Source: Serratia odorifera (GTDB taxonomy: Bacteria > Pseudomonadota > Gammaproteobacteria > Enterobacterales > Enterobacteriaceae). Taken from it: a DNA stretch of 64,000 nucleotides. The position numbers were made by a program, and so were the translations under genes. Where the stretch lies: assembly GCF_900635445.1 (NCBI RefSeq), contig NZ_LR134117.1:310001-374000 (forward strand), given 5' to 3'. How positions within the stretch are numbered: position 1 is the stretch's first letter; every line of letters begins with the position of its first letter. The notes beneath the pieces were generated by a model, which was not told where the DNA came from, did not search any database, and was given only the letters and a program-made list of their open reading frames with translations. Below, in pieces: positions 8,400-17,689 of the stretch.

Positions 8400-9080
8400 T
8401 TAAAGGGGGCAGTCAGCACGTTGCGACAACGCCGCCCGCTCACCCGGTTTGATACGCAACGTTGGGCAGTATTGCGCCATTTCGATAAACGCATCAACCA
8501 ACGTTGCTGCCTCGCGCTTCAAATCAAAGCTTTCCGGCATAAAAAGCCAGTTTTCCATCAGGCCGGTAACATAGGCACGTAAAATAATAGCCGCACGGCG
8601 AATATGCAGATCCACCGGAAGCTGGTTATGACGGATGCAGTTCTGCAGCACCGATTCAATGCGTTCGTAGCTTTCCAGGTACAACACCTTGCGCACATCA
8701 TGTAACGGCATCATTTCGCCCACAAACTCGCATTTATGAAATATAATCTCCATCAATGCGCGTCGGCGGACGTCCTCTACCGTAGCGGTCAAGATGTAAA
8801 TCAGGATTTCCCTTAAAATCCTCAGTGGATTCTCTGGAAACTTTGCCTGATACTCTACTTCGAGGTCGCCTATTTTCGATTCTGATAATTCCCAAACTTC
8901 GTTAAACAGGTCTACCTTATTTTTGAAGTGCCAATAAATTGCACCACGCGTAACCCCGGCTGCGGTGGCAATATCTGTCAGTGACGTTGCAGAAACGCCA
9001 CGTTCAGAGAATTCTCGAACCGCAGCATCAAGAATGTGCTGTCGGGTTTCTTGCGCCTGCTGTTTGGTTTTTCGTGCCAT
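8400..9080 (-). CDS. acrR: TetR-family repressor AcrR
   Basis: Local repressor of the acrAB multidrug efflux operon, released when drugs or dyes bind its C-terminal pocket. The 226-residue protein has the TetR helix-turn-helix at about residues 11-57 (TSLTDIATAAGVTRGAIYWHFKNKVDLFNEVW nearly matches E. coli AcrR by eye; shown here only as a pattern of TDIA..AGV..GAIY.HF) and a variable ligand domain. It is divergent from acrA across a 142-base intergenic region containing a perfect palindromic operator, which also lies close enough to acrR to allow autorepression. Intact, unlike acrA and acrB in this sequence. Confidence 0.95.
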   Translation of the reverse strand: MARKTKQQAQETRQHILDAAVREFSERGVSATSLTDIATAAGVTRGAIYWHFKNKVDLFNEVWELSESKIGDLEVEYQAKFPENPLRILREILIYILTATVEDVRRRALMEIIFHKCEFVGEMMPLHDVRKVLYLESYERIESVLQNCIRHNQLPVDLHIRRAAIILRAYVTGLMENWLFMPESFDLKREAATLVDAFIEMAQYCPTLRIKPGERAALSQRADCPL

Positions 9081-9108
9081 GGCGTTGTTTTTTAGGGGGA
9101 CTGTGATT

Positions 9109-9132
9109 TACATACATTCGCGAATGTATGTA
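9109..9132. promoter_or_regulatory. AcrR operator, perfect 24-bp palindrome
   Basis: TACATACATTCG at 9109-9120 is followed directly by its exact reverse complement at 9121-9132. The E. coli AcrR operator, as I recall it, is the same except for the central bases (TTTGTGAA instead of TTCGCGAA). Located between the divergent acrR and acrA genes. Confidence 0.92.
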
Positions 9133-9222
9133 CCATAGCACGCACATATAATTAACGCAGCAATGGGTTTTAATGCTTGTGATCCATTGATCATTTTGAA
9201 ATCGGACACTTGAGGTTTTTCT

Positions 9223-10409
9223 ATGAACAAAAACAGAGGGTTAACGCCTCTGGCGGCAGTTCTGATGCTTTCCGGCAGCTTAGTGCTTACAGGATGTAAT
9301 GATAAAGAAGCCCAACAGCAAGGCGCTCAACAACCGGCCCCTGAAGTGGGTGTGGTGACCCTGAAAACCGAACCTCTCAACATTACTACCGATCTCCCTG
9401 GTCGCACCGCTGCGTATCGCATCGCCGAAGTTCGTCCGCAGGTCAGTGGTATTATTCTGAAACGCAACTTTGTTGAAGGCAGTGATATCAAAGCCGGTGA
9501 ATCGCTGTACCAGATCGATCCGCGACTTATCAAGCCACCTACGACAGCGCCAAAGGCGATCTGGCCAAGGCACAGGCCGCAGCCGACATCGCCCGTCTGA
9601 CGGTCAACCGTTACAAACCATTGCTGGGTACCAATTACATCAGTAAGCAGGATTACGATACCGCCATCTCCACCTTGCAGCAGAACAATGCGGCAGTGGT
9701 CGCGGCCAAGGCTGCGGTAGAAACGGCGCGCATCAATCTGGCCTACACCAAGGTGACGTCACCGATTTCCGGGCGTATCGGCAAATCCGCCGTTACCGAA
9801 GGTGCGCTGGTGACCAGCGGTCAAACCAACGCGTTGTCTACCGTACAACAGTTGGATCCGATGTACGTTGACGTTACCCAGTCCAGCAACGATTTCCTGC
9901 GTCTGAAACAGGAACTGGCCAGCGGCTCGCTGAAGCAGGAAAACGGCAAGGCCAAGGTCAAGCTGCTGCTGGAGAACGGCCAGACCTACGCCCAGGAAGG
10001 CACGCTGGAATTCTCTGACGTGACCGTTGATGAAACCACCGGTTCCATCACCATTCGCGCCGTGTTCCCTAACCCGAAAGATGAACTGTTGCCTGGCATG
10101 TTCGTGCGCGCCCGTCTGGATGAAGGCGTTCGCAACGACGCGCTGCTGGTACCACAGCAGGGCGTAACGCGTAACCCGCGTGGCGATGCGACTGCGCTGG
10201 TAGTCGGTGCAGACAACAAGGTGGAACTGCGTTCACTGAAAGCGGATCAGGCAATTGGCGACAAATGGCTGGTCAGCGAAGGGTTGAAAGCCGGCGATCG
10301 CGTTATTGTCACCGGGTTGATGAAAGTCAAACCTGGCGCGCAGGTAAAAGCACAAGAAGTTGACACTCAGGCGCAAAAACAGCCGCAGGCTGACGCGCAG
10401 AAGTCATAA
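9223..10409 (+). CDS. acrA: Multidrug efflux periplasmic adaptor AcrA (frameshifted in this sequence)
   Basis: AcrA is the lipid-anchored adaptor that bridges AcrB in the inner membrane and TolC in the outer membrane. Signal peptide with lipobox LTGC (Cys25) is clear. The frame opened at 9223 reads family sequence to LYQIDP, then leaves frame at about 9521-9523, where one G is missing (CCGCGACT where CCGGCGACT would continue ATYQATYDSAKGDLAKA). The following frame carries the rest: second half of the alpha-hairpin, lipoyl domain (SPISGRIGKSAVTEGALV), beta-barrel and membrane-proximal domain, ending at 10409. Adding one base gives 395 residues, near E. coli's 397. Seventeen bases separate it from acrB. 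Probably a sequencing error; if real, the pump is non-functional. Confidence 0.9.
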
Positions 10410-10426
10410 AAAGGAGCCGGTAATAC

Positions 10427-13400
10427 ATGGCTAAGTTCTTTATAGATCGCCCTATTTTCGCCTGGGTAATCGCCATCATCGTGATGTTGGCGGGGGTGCT
10501 TGCGATAATGAAACTGCCGATTGCGCAGTATCCGACTATCGCACCACCGGCGGTGACGATCTCCGCCACCTATCCTGGCGCTGATGCCACGACGGTGCAG
10601 GACACCGTGACACAGATTATCGAACAGAACATGAACGGTATCGATAATCTGATGTACATGTCCTCATCCAGTGACTCCTCTGGTAGCGTACAAATTACCC
10701 TGACGTTTGAATCTGGCACCGACCCTGACATCGCGCAGGTTCAGGTCCAGAACAAACTGTCACTGGCAACGCCACTGTTGCCGCAAGAGGTGCAACAGCA
10801 AGGCCTGAAAGTAGAAAAATCCAGCAGCAGCTTCCTGATGGTGGCCGGCTTCGTTTCCGACGATCCGAACATGACCCAGGATGATATTGCGGACTACGTG
10901 GCTTCCAACATCAAAGACCCGATCAGCCGTTCTTCCGGCGTGGGTGAAGTTCAGCTGTTCGGTGCGCAATACGCGATGCGCGTCTGGCTCGATCCGAACA
11001 AGATGAATAACTTCCAGCTGACGACCACCGATGTCACCAGCGCCATCACCGAGCAGAACAACCAGATTGCCGCAGGGCAGCTGGGCGGTATGCCTCCGGT
11101 ACCGGGCCAGCAGTTGAACGCTTCGATCATTGCGCAGACCCGTCTGAAGTCACCGGAAGAGTTTGGCAAGATCCTGCTGAAGGTTAACAGCGACGGTTCG
11201 CAGGTGCGTCTGAAAGACGTGGCGCGCATCGAACGCGGTGCCGAAAACTATTCGGTAACGGCACGCTTCAACGGCAAGCCGGCGGCAGGTCTGGGTATCA
11301 AACTGGCTACCGGCGCCAACGCCCTGAACACCGCGGCTGGCGTAAAAGAAGAGCTCGGCAAGCTGGCTCCGTTCTTCCCGCAAGGGATGAAAGTGGTTTA
11401 TCCGTACGACACCACCCCATTCGTCAAGATTTCGATTAATGAAGTGGTGAAAACGCTGTTCGAAGCGATCGTGCTGGTGTTCCTGGTCATGTATCTGTTC
11501 TTGCAGAACTTCCGTGCGACCTTGATTCCAACCATCGCAGTGCCGGTCGTGTTGCTGGGGACATTTGCCATACTTGCGGCGTTCGGCTTCTCGATAAACA
11601 CCCTGACGATGTTCGGCATGGTGTTGGCGATAGGCCTATTGGTGGATGATGCCATCGTGGTGGTGGAAAACGTCGAGCGTGTAATGTCCGAAGAGGGGCT
11701 ACCGCCGAAAGAAGCTACCAGAAAATCGATGGACCAAATCCAGGGTGCGCTGGTCGGCATTGCGCTGGTGCTGTCAGCGGTATTCGTACCTATGGCGTTC
11801 TTCGGCGGTTCTACCGGGGCAATTTACCGTCAGTTCTCGATTACCATCGTTTCGGCAATGGCCCTGTCGGTGCTGGTTGCGTTGATTCTGACGCCGGCGC
11901 TGTGTGCCACCCTGCTCAAACCGGTAGCGAAAGGCGACCACGGCGTGAAGACCGGCTTCTTCGGCTGGTTCAACCGCATGTTCGAAAAGAGCACGCACCA
12001 CTACACCGACAGCGTAGCCAACATTCTGCGCAGCACCGGTCGTTACCTGCTGATCTACCTGCTGATCGTCGTCGGCATGGCGTTCCTGTTCCTGCGCCTG
12101 CCGTCCTCGTTCCTGCCGGATGAAGATCAGGGCATCCTGCTGACCATGGTGCAGTTGCCTGCCGGTGCCACCGAAGCGCGTACCTCGAAAGTGCTGGAAG
12201 AAGTCACCGACTACTTCCTGACGAAAGAGAAAGACAACGTAGTGTCGGTGTTTACCGTTGCCGGCTTCGGCTTTAACGGTAATGGCCAGAACAACGGTCT
12301 GTCCTTCGTCAGCCTGAAGAACTGGGACGAACGTCCGGGCACCGAGAACAAGGTTGAAGCGATTGCCGGCCGAGCCATGGCTGCCTTCTCGCAAATCAAG
12401 GACGGTATGGTCATTCCGTTCAACCTGCCCGCGATTATCGAGCTGGGCACCGCGACCGGCTTCGACTTTGAATTGATCGACCAGGGCGGTCTGGGACACG
12501 AAAAACTGACCGAAGCGCGTAACCAGTTGTTGGGGATGGCTGCACAGCATCCGGATATGCTGGTCGGTATGCGTCCTAACGGTCTGGAAGATACGCCACA
12601 GTTCAAACTGACCGTCGATCAGGAAAAAGCCAAGGCGTTGGGCGTCAGCATTACCACCATCAACAGTACGCTGACCACCGCGCTGGGTGGTTCGTACGTC
12701 AACGACTTCATCGACCGTGGTCGTGTGAAGAAGGTTTACGTACAGGCTGATGCGCCGTTCCGTATGTTGCCGAACGACATCAACAACTGGTATGTGCGTG
12801 GCGATAGCGGCCAGATGGTTCCGTTCTCCTCCTTCGCTACCGCGAAGTGGGAATACGGCTCACCGCGTCTGGAGCGTTACAACGGTCTGCCATCGATGGA
12901 AATCCTCGGCCAGGCTGCACCCGGCAAGAGTACCGGTGAAGCCATGAACCTGATGGAAGAACTGGCGTCGAAACTGCCAAGCGGCGTTGGCTATGACTGG
13001 ACCGGTATGTCCTACCAGGAACGTCTGTCCGGTAACCAGGCCCCTTCACTGTATGCCATCTCGATTCTGGTGGTGTTCCTGTGTCTGGCGGCGCTGTATG
13101 AAAGCTGGTCGATTCCGTTCTCGGTGATGCTGGTTCTGCCACTGGGGGTTATCGGTGCGCTGCTGGCGGCAACCATGCGCGGTATGAACAACGACGTTTA
13201 CTTCCAGGTGGGCCTGCTGACAACCATTGGGCTATCGGCGAAGAACGCGATATTGATCGTGGAATTCGCCAAGGATCTGATGGAAAAAGAGGGCAAGGGA
13301 CTGATCGAGTCAACGCTGGAAGCGGTTCGTATGCGTTTGCGTCCGATTCTGATGACCTCGCTGGCCTTCATCCTCGGGGTACTGCCGCTGGTTATCAGCA

Positions 13401-13574
13401 GCGGCGCTGGCTCCGGTGCGCAGAACGCGGTAGGTACCGGCGTTATGGGCCGGGATGATCACCGCAACCGTGCTGGCGATCTTCTTTGTTCCGGTGTTCT
13501 TCGTGGTGGTACGCCGCCGCTTCTCCAAGAAGAACGAAGACATCGAACATTCTCACCCGGTTGAGCATCGCTGA
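10427..13574 (+). CDS. acrB: Multidrug efflux RND transporter AcrB (frameshifted near the 3' end)
   Basis: Inner-membrane proton-drug antiporter that exports antibiotics, bile salts and dyes through TolC. Twelve membrane segments and two large periplasmic loops are present. The proton-relay residues are visible: the Asp pair in LVDDAIVVVENVER (TM4) and the Lys in GLSAKNAILIVEF (TM10). One extra C near 13450 (GGCCGGGATG for GGCGGGATG) shifts the frame after GTGVMG, so the uncorrected frame ends at 13564 with a nonsense tail. Removing it restores TM12 (MVTATVLAIFFVPVFF) and a natural C-terminus ending HPVEHR at TGA 13572-13574, giving 1048 residues. A hairpin terminator follows. Confidence 0.92.
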
Positions 13575-13595
13575 TCCCCTTCTTCCCTGAATACC

Positions 13596-13620
13596 AAGGC
13601 CGCTTATGCGGCCTTTTTTT
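13596..13620 (+). terminator. Intrinsic terminator of acrAB
   Basis: AAGGCCGC (13596-13603), loop TTAT, GCGGCCTT (13608 onward) and a run of T to 13620, 22 bases after the restored acrB stop. Confidence 0.85.
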
Positions 13621-13705
13621 ATGCTTCCCTCTCCCGCCACACGCAATGGCCGCTGTGCGTCGACAATTTATACTTGATCGAATACGCCGTTCGGCGCATA
13701 CTAAT

Positions 13706-13720
13706 TGTTATAGTATAACA
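13706..13720. promoter_or_regulatory. Zur box upstream of rpmE2-rpmJ2
   Basis: TGTTATA-G-TATAACA is a perfect 15-bp palindrome centred on 13713, the enterobacterial Zur consensus. It ends 17 bases before the L31B start codon, so zinc-loaded Zur would block transcription and zinc starvation would release it. A second copy lies at 16902-16918. Confidence 0.9.
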
Positions 13721-13737
13721 TTACATGAGAGGTCATC

Positions 13738-13992
13738 ATGAAAGCCGATATCCATCCAGAATACCGTACCGTGGTGTTTCACGATCTGAGCGCCAATGCC
13801 TATTTCAAAGTAGGGTCGACCATCAAGACCGATCGCACTATCGATCATGACGGGGAAACTCTGCCGTATGTCACCATCGACGTCTCTTCCGCTTCGCATC
13901 CGTACTACACCGGCAAGCAGAAAGAGTTTTCCAAAGAAGGCAGCACCGCGCGCTTCCAGCAGCGTTTCGGTCGATTTATTGGCAGTAAGTAA
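13738..13992 (+). CDS. rpmE2: Ribosomal protein L31 type B (zinc-independent)
   Basis: An 84-residue alternative L31 of the large subunit (YkgM in E. coli). It begins MKADIHPEYRTVVFHD and, unlike the standard L31, has no cysteines, so it lacks the CxxC zinc ribbon. Under zinc starvation it replaces the zinc-containing L31, whose bound zinc can then be reused. The Zur palindrome just upstream agrees with that role. The next gene, L36B, starts 11 bases downstream and is surely cotranscribed. Length and sequence are typical; ribosome site GAGAGG precedes ATG 13738. Confidence 0.95.
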   Translation: MKADIHPEYRTVVFHDLSANAYFKVGSTIKTDRTIDHDGETLPYVTIDVSSASHPYYTGKQKEFSKEGSTARFQQRFGRFIGSK

Positions 13993-14003
13993 AGGGAATC
14001 AGC

Positions 14004-14144
14004 ATGCAGGTTTTGAGTTCATTGCGTTCGGCGAAAAATCGCCATCCAGATTGCCGCGTGGTGCGTCGCAAAGGCCGCATCTACGTGATCTGCAAGTCCA
14101 ATCCGCGTTTTAAAGCGGTACAGGGACGTAAGAAAAAGCGTTAA
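14004..14144 (+). CDS. rpmJ2: Ribosomal protein L36 type B (YkgO)
   Basis: A 46-residue basic protein (MQVLSSLRSAKNRHPDC..., ending GRKKKR) matching the alternative L36. Standard L36 binds zinc through three cysteines and a histidine; here only two cysteines remain (positions 17 and 30), so the zinc site is incomplete, as expected for the zinc-sparing paralogue. Ribosome site AAGGGAA lies before ATG 14004. It forms a two-gene zinc-starvation operon with L31B and ends in a clear terminator. Confidence 0.93.
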   Translation: MQVLSSLRSAKNRHPDCRVVRRKGRIYVICKSNPRFKAVQGRKKKR

Positions 14145-14171
14145 CTGCCGTAGACAACCTGGTTTATCGTC

Positions 14172-14204
14172 AAAGCCCCGTGACTGTTCAACGGGGCTTT
14201 TTTA
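14172..14204 (+). terminator. Intrinsic terminator of rpmE2-rpmJ2
   Basis: AAAGCCCCGT pairs with ACGGGGCTTT across a short loop, followed by a T run; 28 bases after the rpmJ2 stop. Confidence 0.85.
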
Positions 14205-14262
14205 TTTTCCATTAGCGGCCAGTTCTGACAAGCCCCGCCGTCCTGGCGGGGCTAAACCACGG

Positions 14263-15142
14263 TTACTTCATGCTGGCGACAAGGGTTTCGACGTTGTGTT
14301 TGAACGCCTGAACATAGGTTGCTGCCGGTCCCTGGGCGGTTGACAGGGCTTCAGGATACAATTCCCCCACCGGCCTTGGCGTCGGTTGCCGCAGCGATTT
14401 GCTTCACCAGGCGTGGATCGGTCTGGTTTTCGATGAAATAGGTATGCACCTTTTCCCGTTTGATCTGGCTAATCAACTGGGCAACGTCACTGGCGCTGGC
14501 CTCCGCCTCGGTAGAAAAACCTACCGGCGCCAGGAAGGTCACGCCATATTGCTGACCAAAATAACCAAACGCATCGTGACTGGTCAGCACCTTGCGCTTT
14601 TCTGCCGGCACGGCGGCAAACTCCGCCAGCGCCCAGCGATCGAGCCGTTGCAGCTGCTGTATGTATTCGGCGCCGCGCTGACGGAAATAGTTGGCATCCT
14701 GTGGATCGGCGGCGATCAGCGCATTCATCACGTTCGTCGCATACTGGACGCCGTTTTTCATGCTGTTCCAGGCATGCGGATCGGTAATCTGTTTGCCATC
14801 CTCTGCCATCTGGCGAGTTGAAATTCCCTGTGAGGCGGTAATCAACGGACCATGGTAACCAGAAGCGCTCACCAGCCTGTCGATCCAGCCTTCCAACCCC
14901 AAACCGCTGACAAACACCAGATCTGCCTGCGAGAGCAGTTTGCTGTCCTGAGGCGACGGTTCAAAACTGTGCGGATCGCCGTTCGGCCCCACCAGCGACG
15001 CCACCTTGACGTGCTCGCCGCCGATCTGTTTGACGATGTCGCTCAACACCGAAAAACTGGCCACCGCGTTGACGGTATTGGCCATTACCAGCGGGCTGGA
15101 AAGCAGAGCCGCCGCCACCAACGTTATTGATAAGCCTTTCAT
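14263..15142 (-). CDS. Zinc/manganese-type ABC transporter substrate-binding protein (frameshifted)
   Basis: Periplasmic metal-binding protein of the cluster A-I family (ZnuA, PsaA, YfeA, AztC relatives). Start ATG 15142 (MKGLSITLVAA) follows AAGGAGATACC and gives a signal peptide ending near VMA. Metal ligands are recognisable: HSFEPSP, DPHAWNS, a third His in TSHDAFGYFG, and a C-terminal acidic site. The long His-rich loop typical of ZnuA is absent. A run of five C (14364-14368, plus strand) has one base too many; the uncorrected frame stops at 14351, whereas the corrected one continues GGELYPEALS and ends TLVASMK at 14263, for 292 residues. Last gene of a Zur-controlled operon, so zinc is the likely metal. 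Confidence 0.88.
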
Positions 15143-15168
15143 TGGTATCTCCTTGTACATGGCACTTC

Positions 15169-16026
15169 TCAACGACGCGCGCGGGCATAAATCCCACCAC
15201 GCCTCCCAAATAGAATCGAAATGAAAAATATCAGACTGGCACTGAGCACGATCGCCGGGCCAGCGGGCAGCGATGCATAATAAGACCACAGCAGTCCGAC
15301 GATACTGGCGAGTGCGGCGATCGCCATCGACGCCGCCAGAGTCTGCGGCAGATTACCTGCCCAGAAGCGCGCACTGGCGGCCGGTAACATCATCAGCCCA
15401 ACCGACATCAGAGTGCCTAGAATTTGAAACCCGGCCACCAGATTGACCACCACCAACGCCAAAAAAAGACCATGCCCCCATGCCAGCCAGCGCGGTGCGC
15501 CAACGCGTAAAAAGGTCGCGTCAAACGATTCGATCACCAGCGCCCGGTACAACGCGGCCAGCGCCAGCAACGACACGCTGGCGATACCGCCCACCATCAC
15601 CATGGCATGGCTGTCCACCGCCAGAATCGAGCCAAACAATACGTGCAGCAAGTCAACGTTGGAGCCGCGCAGCGATACCAGCGTCACTCCTAGCGCCAGC
15701 GAACCGAGGTAGAAACCGGCGAAGCTGGCATCCTCCTTGAGCGGCGTATGGCGGCTAACCAGGCCGGAAAGCATCGCCACCGCCAGACCGGCGATAAACC
15801 CGCCAATCCCCATCGCCACCAATGACATGCCGGAAATCAAATAGCCGATCGCCGCGCCGGGCAGTACCGCATGCGACAGCGCATCACCCACCAGGCTCAT
15901 GCGGCGCAATAGCAGGAACACTCCGAGCGGCGCAGTGCTGAGCGACAGTGCCAGACAGGCCACCAGCGCCCGGCGCATAAAACCGAAGGATACGAAGGGA
16001 TCGATCAGCAGATGAAGCAACATCAT
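15169..16026 (-). CDS. Metal ABC transporter permease (zinc type)
   Basis: A 285-residue membrane protein of the ZnuB/MntB family with about eight to nine hydrophobic segments. The conserved GDALSHAVLPGAAIGYL segment near residues 50-66 is the region that couples to the ATPase. It forms the metal channel together with the ATP-binding protein encoded just upstream, whose stop overlaps this start by four bases (ATGA), a sign of translational coupling. The binding-protein gene starts 26 bases downstream. The metal is inferred to be zinc from the Zur box at the operon head. Confidence 0.92.
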   Translation of the reverse strand: MMLLHLLIDPFVSFGFMRRALVACLALSLSTAPLGVFLLLRRMSLVGDALSHAVLPGAAIGYLISGMSLVAMGIGGFIAGLAVAMLSGLVSRHTPLKEDASFAGFYLGSLALGVTLVSLRGSNVDLLHVLFGSILAVDSHAMVMVGGIASVSLLALAALYRALVIESFDATFLRVGAPRWLAWGHGLFLALVVVNLVAGFQILGTLMSVGLMMLPAASARFWAGNLPQTLAASMAIAALASIVGLLWSYYASLPAGPAIVLSASLIFFISILFGRRGGIYARARR

Positions 16027-16736
16027 GGCGCAACCTTGATCCGGCTAACCGGGGAACTGGCGGCATGCAGCAACGGCAGTTGCGCGAGAACGCAGTCAGC
16101 ATCGCCCCAATGGCAGTCCTGTGGCGTCAACAGCAATGCCTGAGGGAAATGCCCAGCCACCATCGCCATATCGTGTAAAACTGCGATCACCGTTTGCCCC
16201 TGCTGATGCAAACGTGCAATCACCTGCAGCAATAAGCCGATCGTCGCACTGTCGATGCCGGTAAAAGGCTCATCCAGCAGGATCAGCGGCGCTTGCTGGG
16301 CTAACAACCGGGCAAATAACACCCTCTGCAACTGGCCGCCAGACAACTCACTCACTGGCGAATGCGCCATCTGGCTCATGCCCACCGTGGCCAAGGCATC
16401 GGCTATCCGCTGGCGCGCGCAGGCAGTTAACCCGCCCAGCATGCCCAATTGCCGCCAACAGCCCATGGCAACCACATCGTTGACCACGATCGGAAACTGC
16501 CGATCCAGTTCCGCCTGCTGCGGCAAATAGGCAATGGAGGGAAATTTTTTGCTGCCATAATCGATACTGCCACCCTGCAACGGCAACAGCCCGGCGATGG
16601 TTTTCAATAAAGTGGATTTGCCAGCACCGTTGACACCGATCACTGCCGTCAGCGATCCACGGGCGAAACGGCCGTTTAATGGTGGGAACAGGGCGCCGGT
16701 GCCGTAACCAAAAATCGCATGTCGTAACGCAATCAT
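16023..16736 (-). CDS. Metal ABC transporter ATP-binding protein (zinc type)
   Basis: A 237-residue ATPase driving metal import. Walker A (GVNGAGKSTLL) near residues 36-46, the ABC signature LSGGQLQRVLFARLL, Walker B (LILLDEPF) and the switch His (VLHDMAMV) are all present. It overlaps the permease gene downstream by four bases, and its start overlaps the stop of an unrecognised 48-residue membrane protein gene upstream by four bases, so all four genes look translationally coupled or tightly cotranscribed from the Zur-controlled promoter at about 16.9 kb. Confidence 0.93.
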   Translation of the reverse strand: MIALRHAIFGYGTGALFPPLNGRFARGSLTAVIGVNGAGKSTLLKTIAGLLPLQGGSIDYGSKKFPSIAYLPQQAELDRQFPIVVNDVVAMGCWRQLGMLGGLTACARQRIADALATVGMSQMAHSPVSELSGGQLQRVLFARLLAQQAPLILLDEPFTGIDSATIGLLLQVIARLHQQGQTVIAVLHDMAMVAGHFPQALLLTPQDCHWGDADCVLAQLPLLHAASSPVSRIKVAP

Positions 16737-16879
16737 GGCAATACCACCGCCCAGTCAATAGCCAGCCATAATGCCACCAACAACAGCAGCACAGCGGCGC
16801 AACGCGCCCCGGCGGAGGCGGTGAACCAGCTGTAAACCGGCTTTGGCTCCGATTTGCCGTAGACAGAAGAATGCTTCAT
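16733..16879 (-). CDS. Small single-pass membrane protein heading the Zur operon
   Basis: A 48-residue frame starting MKHSSVYGKSEPKPVYSW at ATG 16879 and ending AIDWAVVLP. A basic, polar N-terminus of about 27 residues is followed by a strong hydrophobic stretch of about 20 residues (AAVLLLLVALWLAIDWAVVL), so one membrane helix with the N-terminus probably cytoplasmic. Its stop codon overlaps the ATPase start (ATGA). The Zur palindrome lies 23 bases before its start. I do not recognise a family. Position suggests an accessory subunit of the zinc transporter or a leader for coupling. Supported by frame, overlap and promoter position rather than by homology. Confidence 0.62.
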   Translation of the reverse strand: MKHSSVYGKSEPKPVYSWFTASAGARCAAVLLLLVALWLAIDWAVVLP

Positions 16880-16901
16880 GTCGCTAAACGCCTTTCAGTA
16901 A

Positions 16902-16918
16902 ATGTTATAATATAACAT
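16902..16918. promoter_or_regulatory. Zur box of the zinc transporter operon
   Basis: ATGTTATA-A-TATAACAT is a perfect 17-bp palindrome centred on 16910 and shares the TGTTATAnTATAACA core of the site before rpmE2. It sits just upstream of the leftward operon encoding the small membrane protein, ATPase, permease and binding protein. Confidence 0.92.
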
Positions 16919-17177
16919 CACAACAGTACCGCGGACTCAAGCGACGGAGACGATTTTATTGCAACTTAACGTAACAACCGACAATACACCCTGCATTTTT
17001 TCTCTACGTAGAACATTGAAGGTTATTGCTAAGATTGTTCTTAAATAAGCAAGGATATTTCCGATGTGGTAAACGTCTGGGAACTGTAAAAAAACTATAG
17101 TAAGTGAAAAGTCTGCCGACGACCGGGCGAAAAAAGAGTAAGATAAGGCTAACGTTGTCGAGAGCAGGCAGAGATAA

Positions 17178-17531
17178 ATGCACGTAACCTTGGCTTGTCA
17201 GCAGAACGTTCGCGCACTTTCTAGCGATCAATTAATGAAAGTGATTAACGATCGGCTGTCAGAGTTAGTTCCCGCGTTAACCAGCGGCCTGAACTTTTAT
17301 TCAGAAAATGCTCACTACACTGAGGGTTCATTAGAAATATTTGAGTTACGGCAGCTATCCACGCTTGAGTATTCAATGAGTTACCGTTATCAGTGGTACA
17401 TTTTCAATGCCTGCATTGATATCTATGCTCAGGAATACCTTAGTGACAGTGTGCGTTTTAGCCTGGGTCGACAAGAGTTGGTTTTTGATATAATCGACAA
17501 CTCTCGCCCGTCAACGGCAGACGAATTGTAA
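17178..17531 (+). CDS. Conserved-looking protein of unknown function upstream of tomB-hha
   Basis: I do not recognise this 117-residue protein. It is acidic, rich in Tyr, Ser and Leu, has no signal peptide or membrane helix, and carries single cysteines near residues 7 and 81. Aromatic-rich centre (SMSYRYQWYIFNACIDIYAQEYL) suggests a small mixed alpha/beta fold. Start ATG 17178 follows GGCAGAG at reasonable spacing; codon use looks native. It lies 158 bases before tomB on the same strand, and 298 bases from the divergent Zur operon. It may be a regulator or adaptor fixed at this locus, but that is a guess from position only. Confidence 0.7.
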   Translation: MHVTLACQQNVRALSSDQLMKVINDRLSELVPALTSGLNFYSENAHYTEGSLEIFELRQLSTLEYSMSYRYQWYIFNACIDIYAQEYLSDSVRFSLGRQELVFDIIDNSRPSTADEL

Positions 17532-17689
17532 GATTACGTAATAATTACAGGTCAGCTGCGGAAAAATGATTTATATTAATAATACGGAAAGTTTATATAG
17601 CATCACTTAAGCTACCTCCGAGAAAGAAGTCCATCAGCTTACTCACAGAGTGTTATCACACCGAAATTAAGACTTACGGAGGGGATGAT

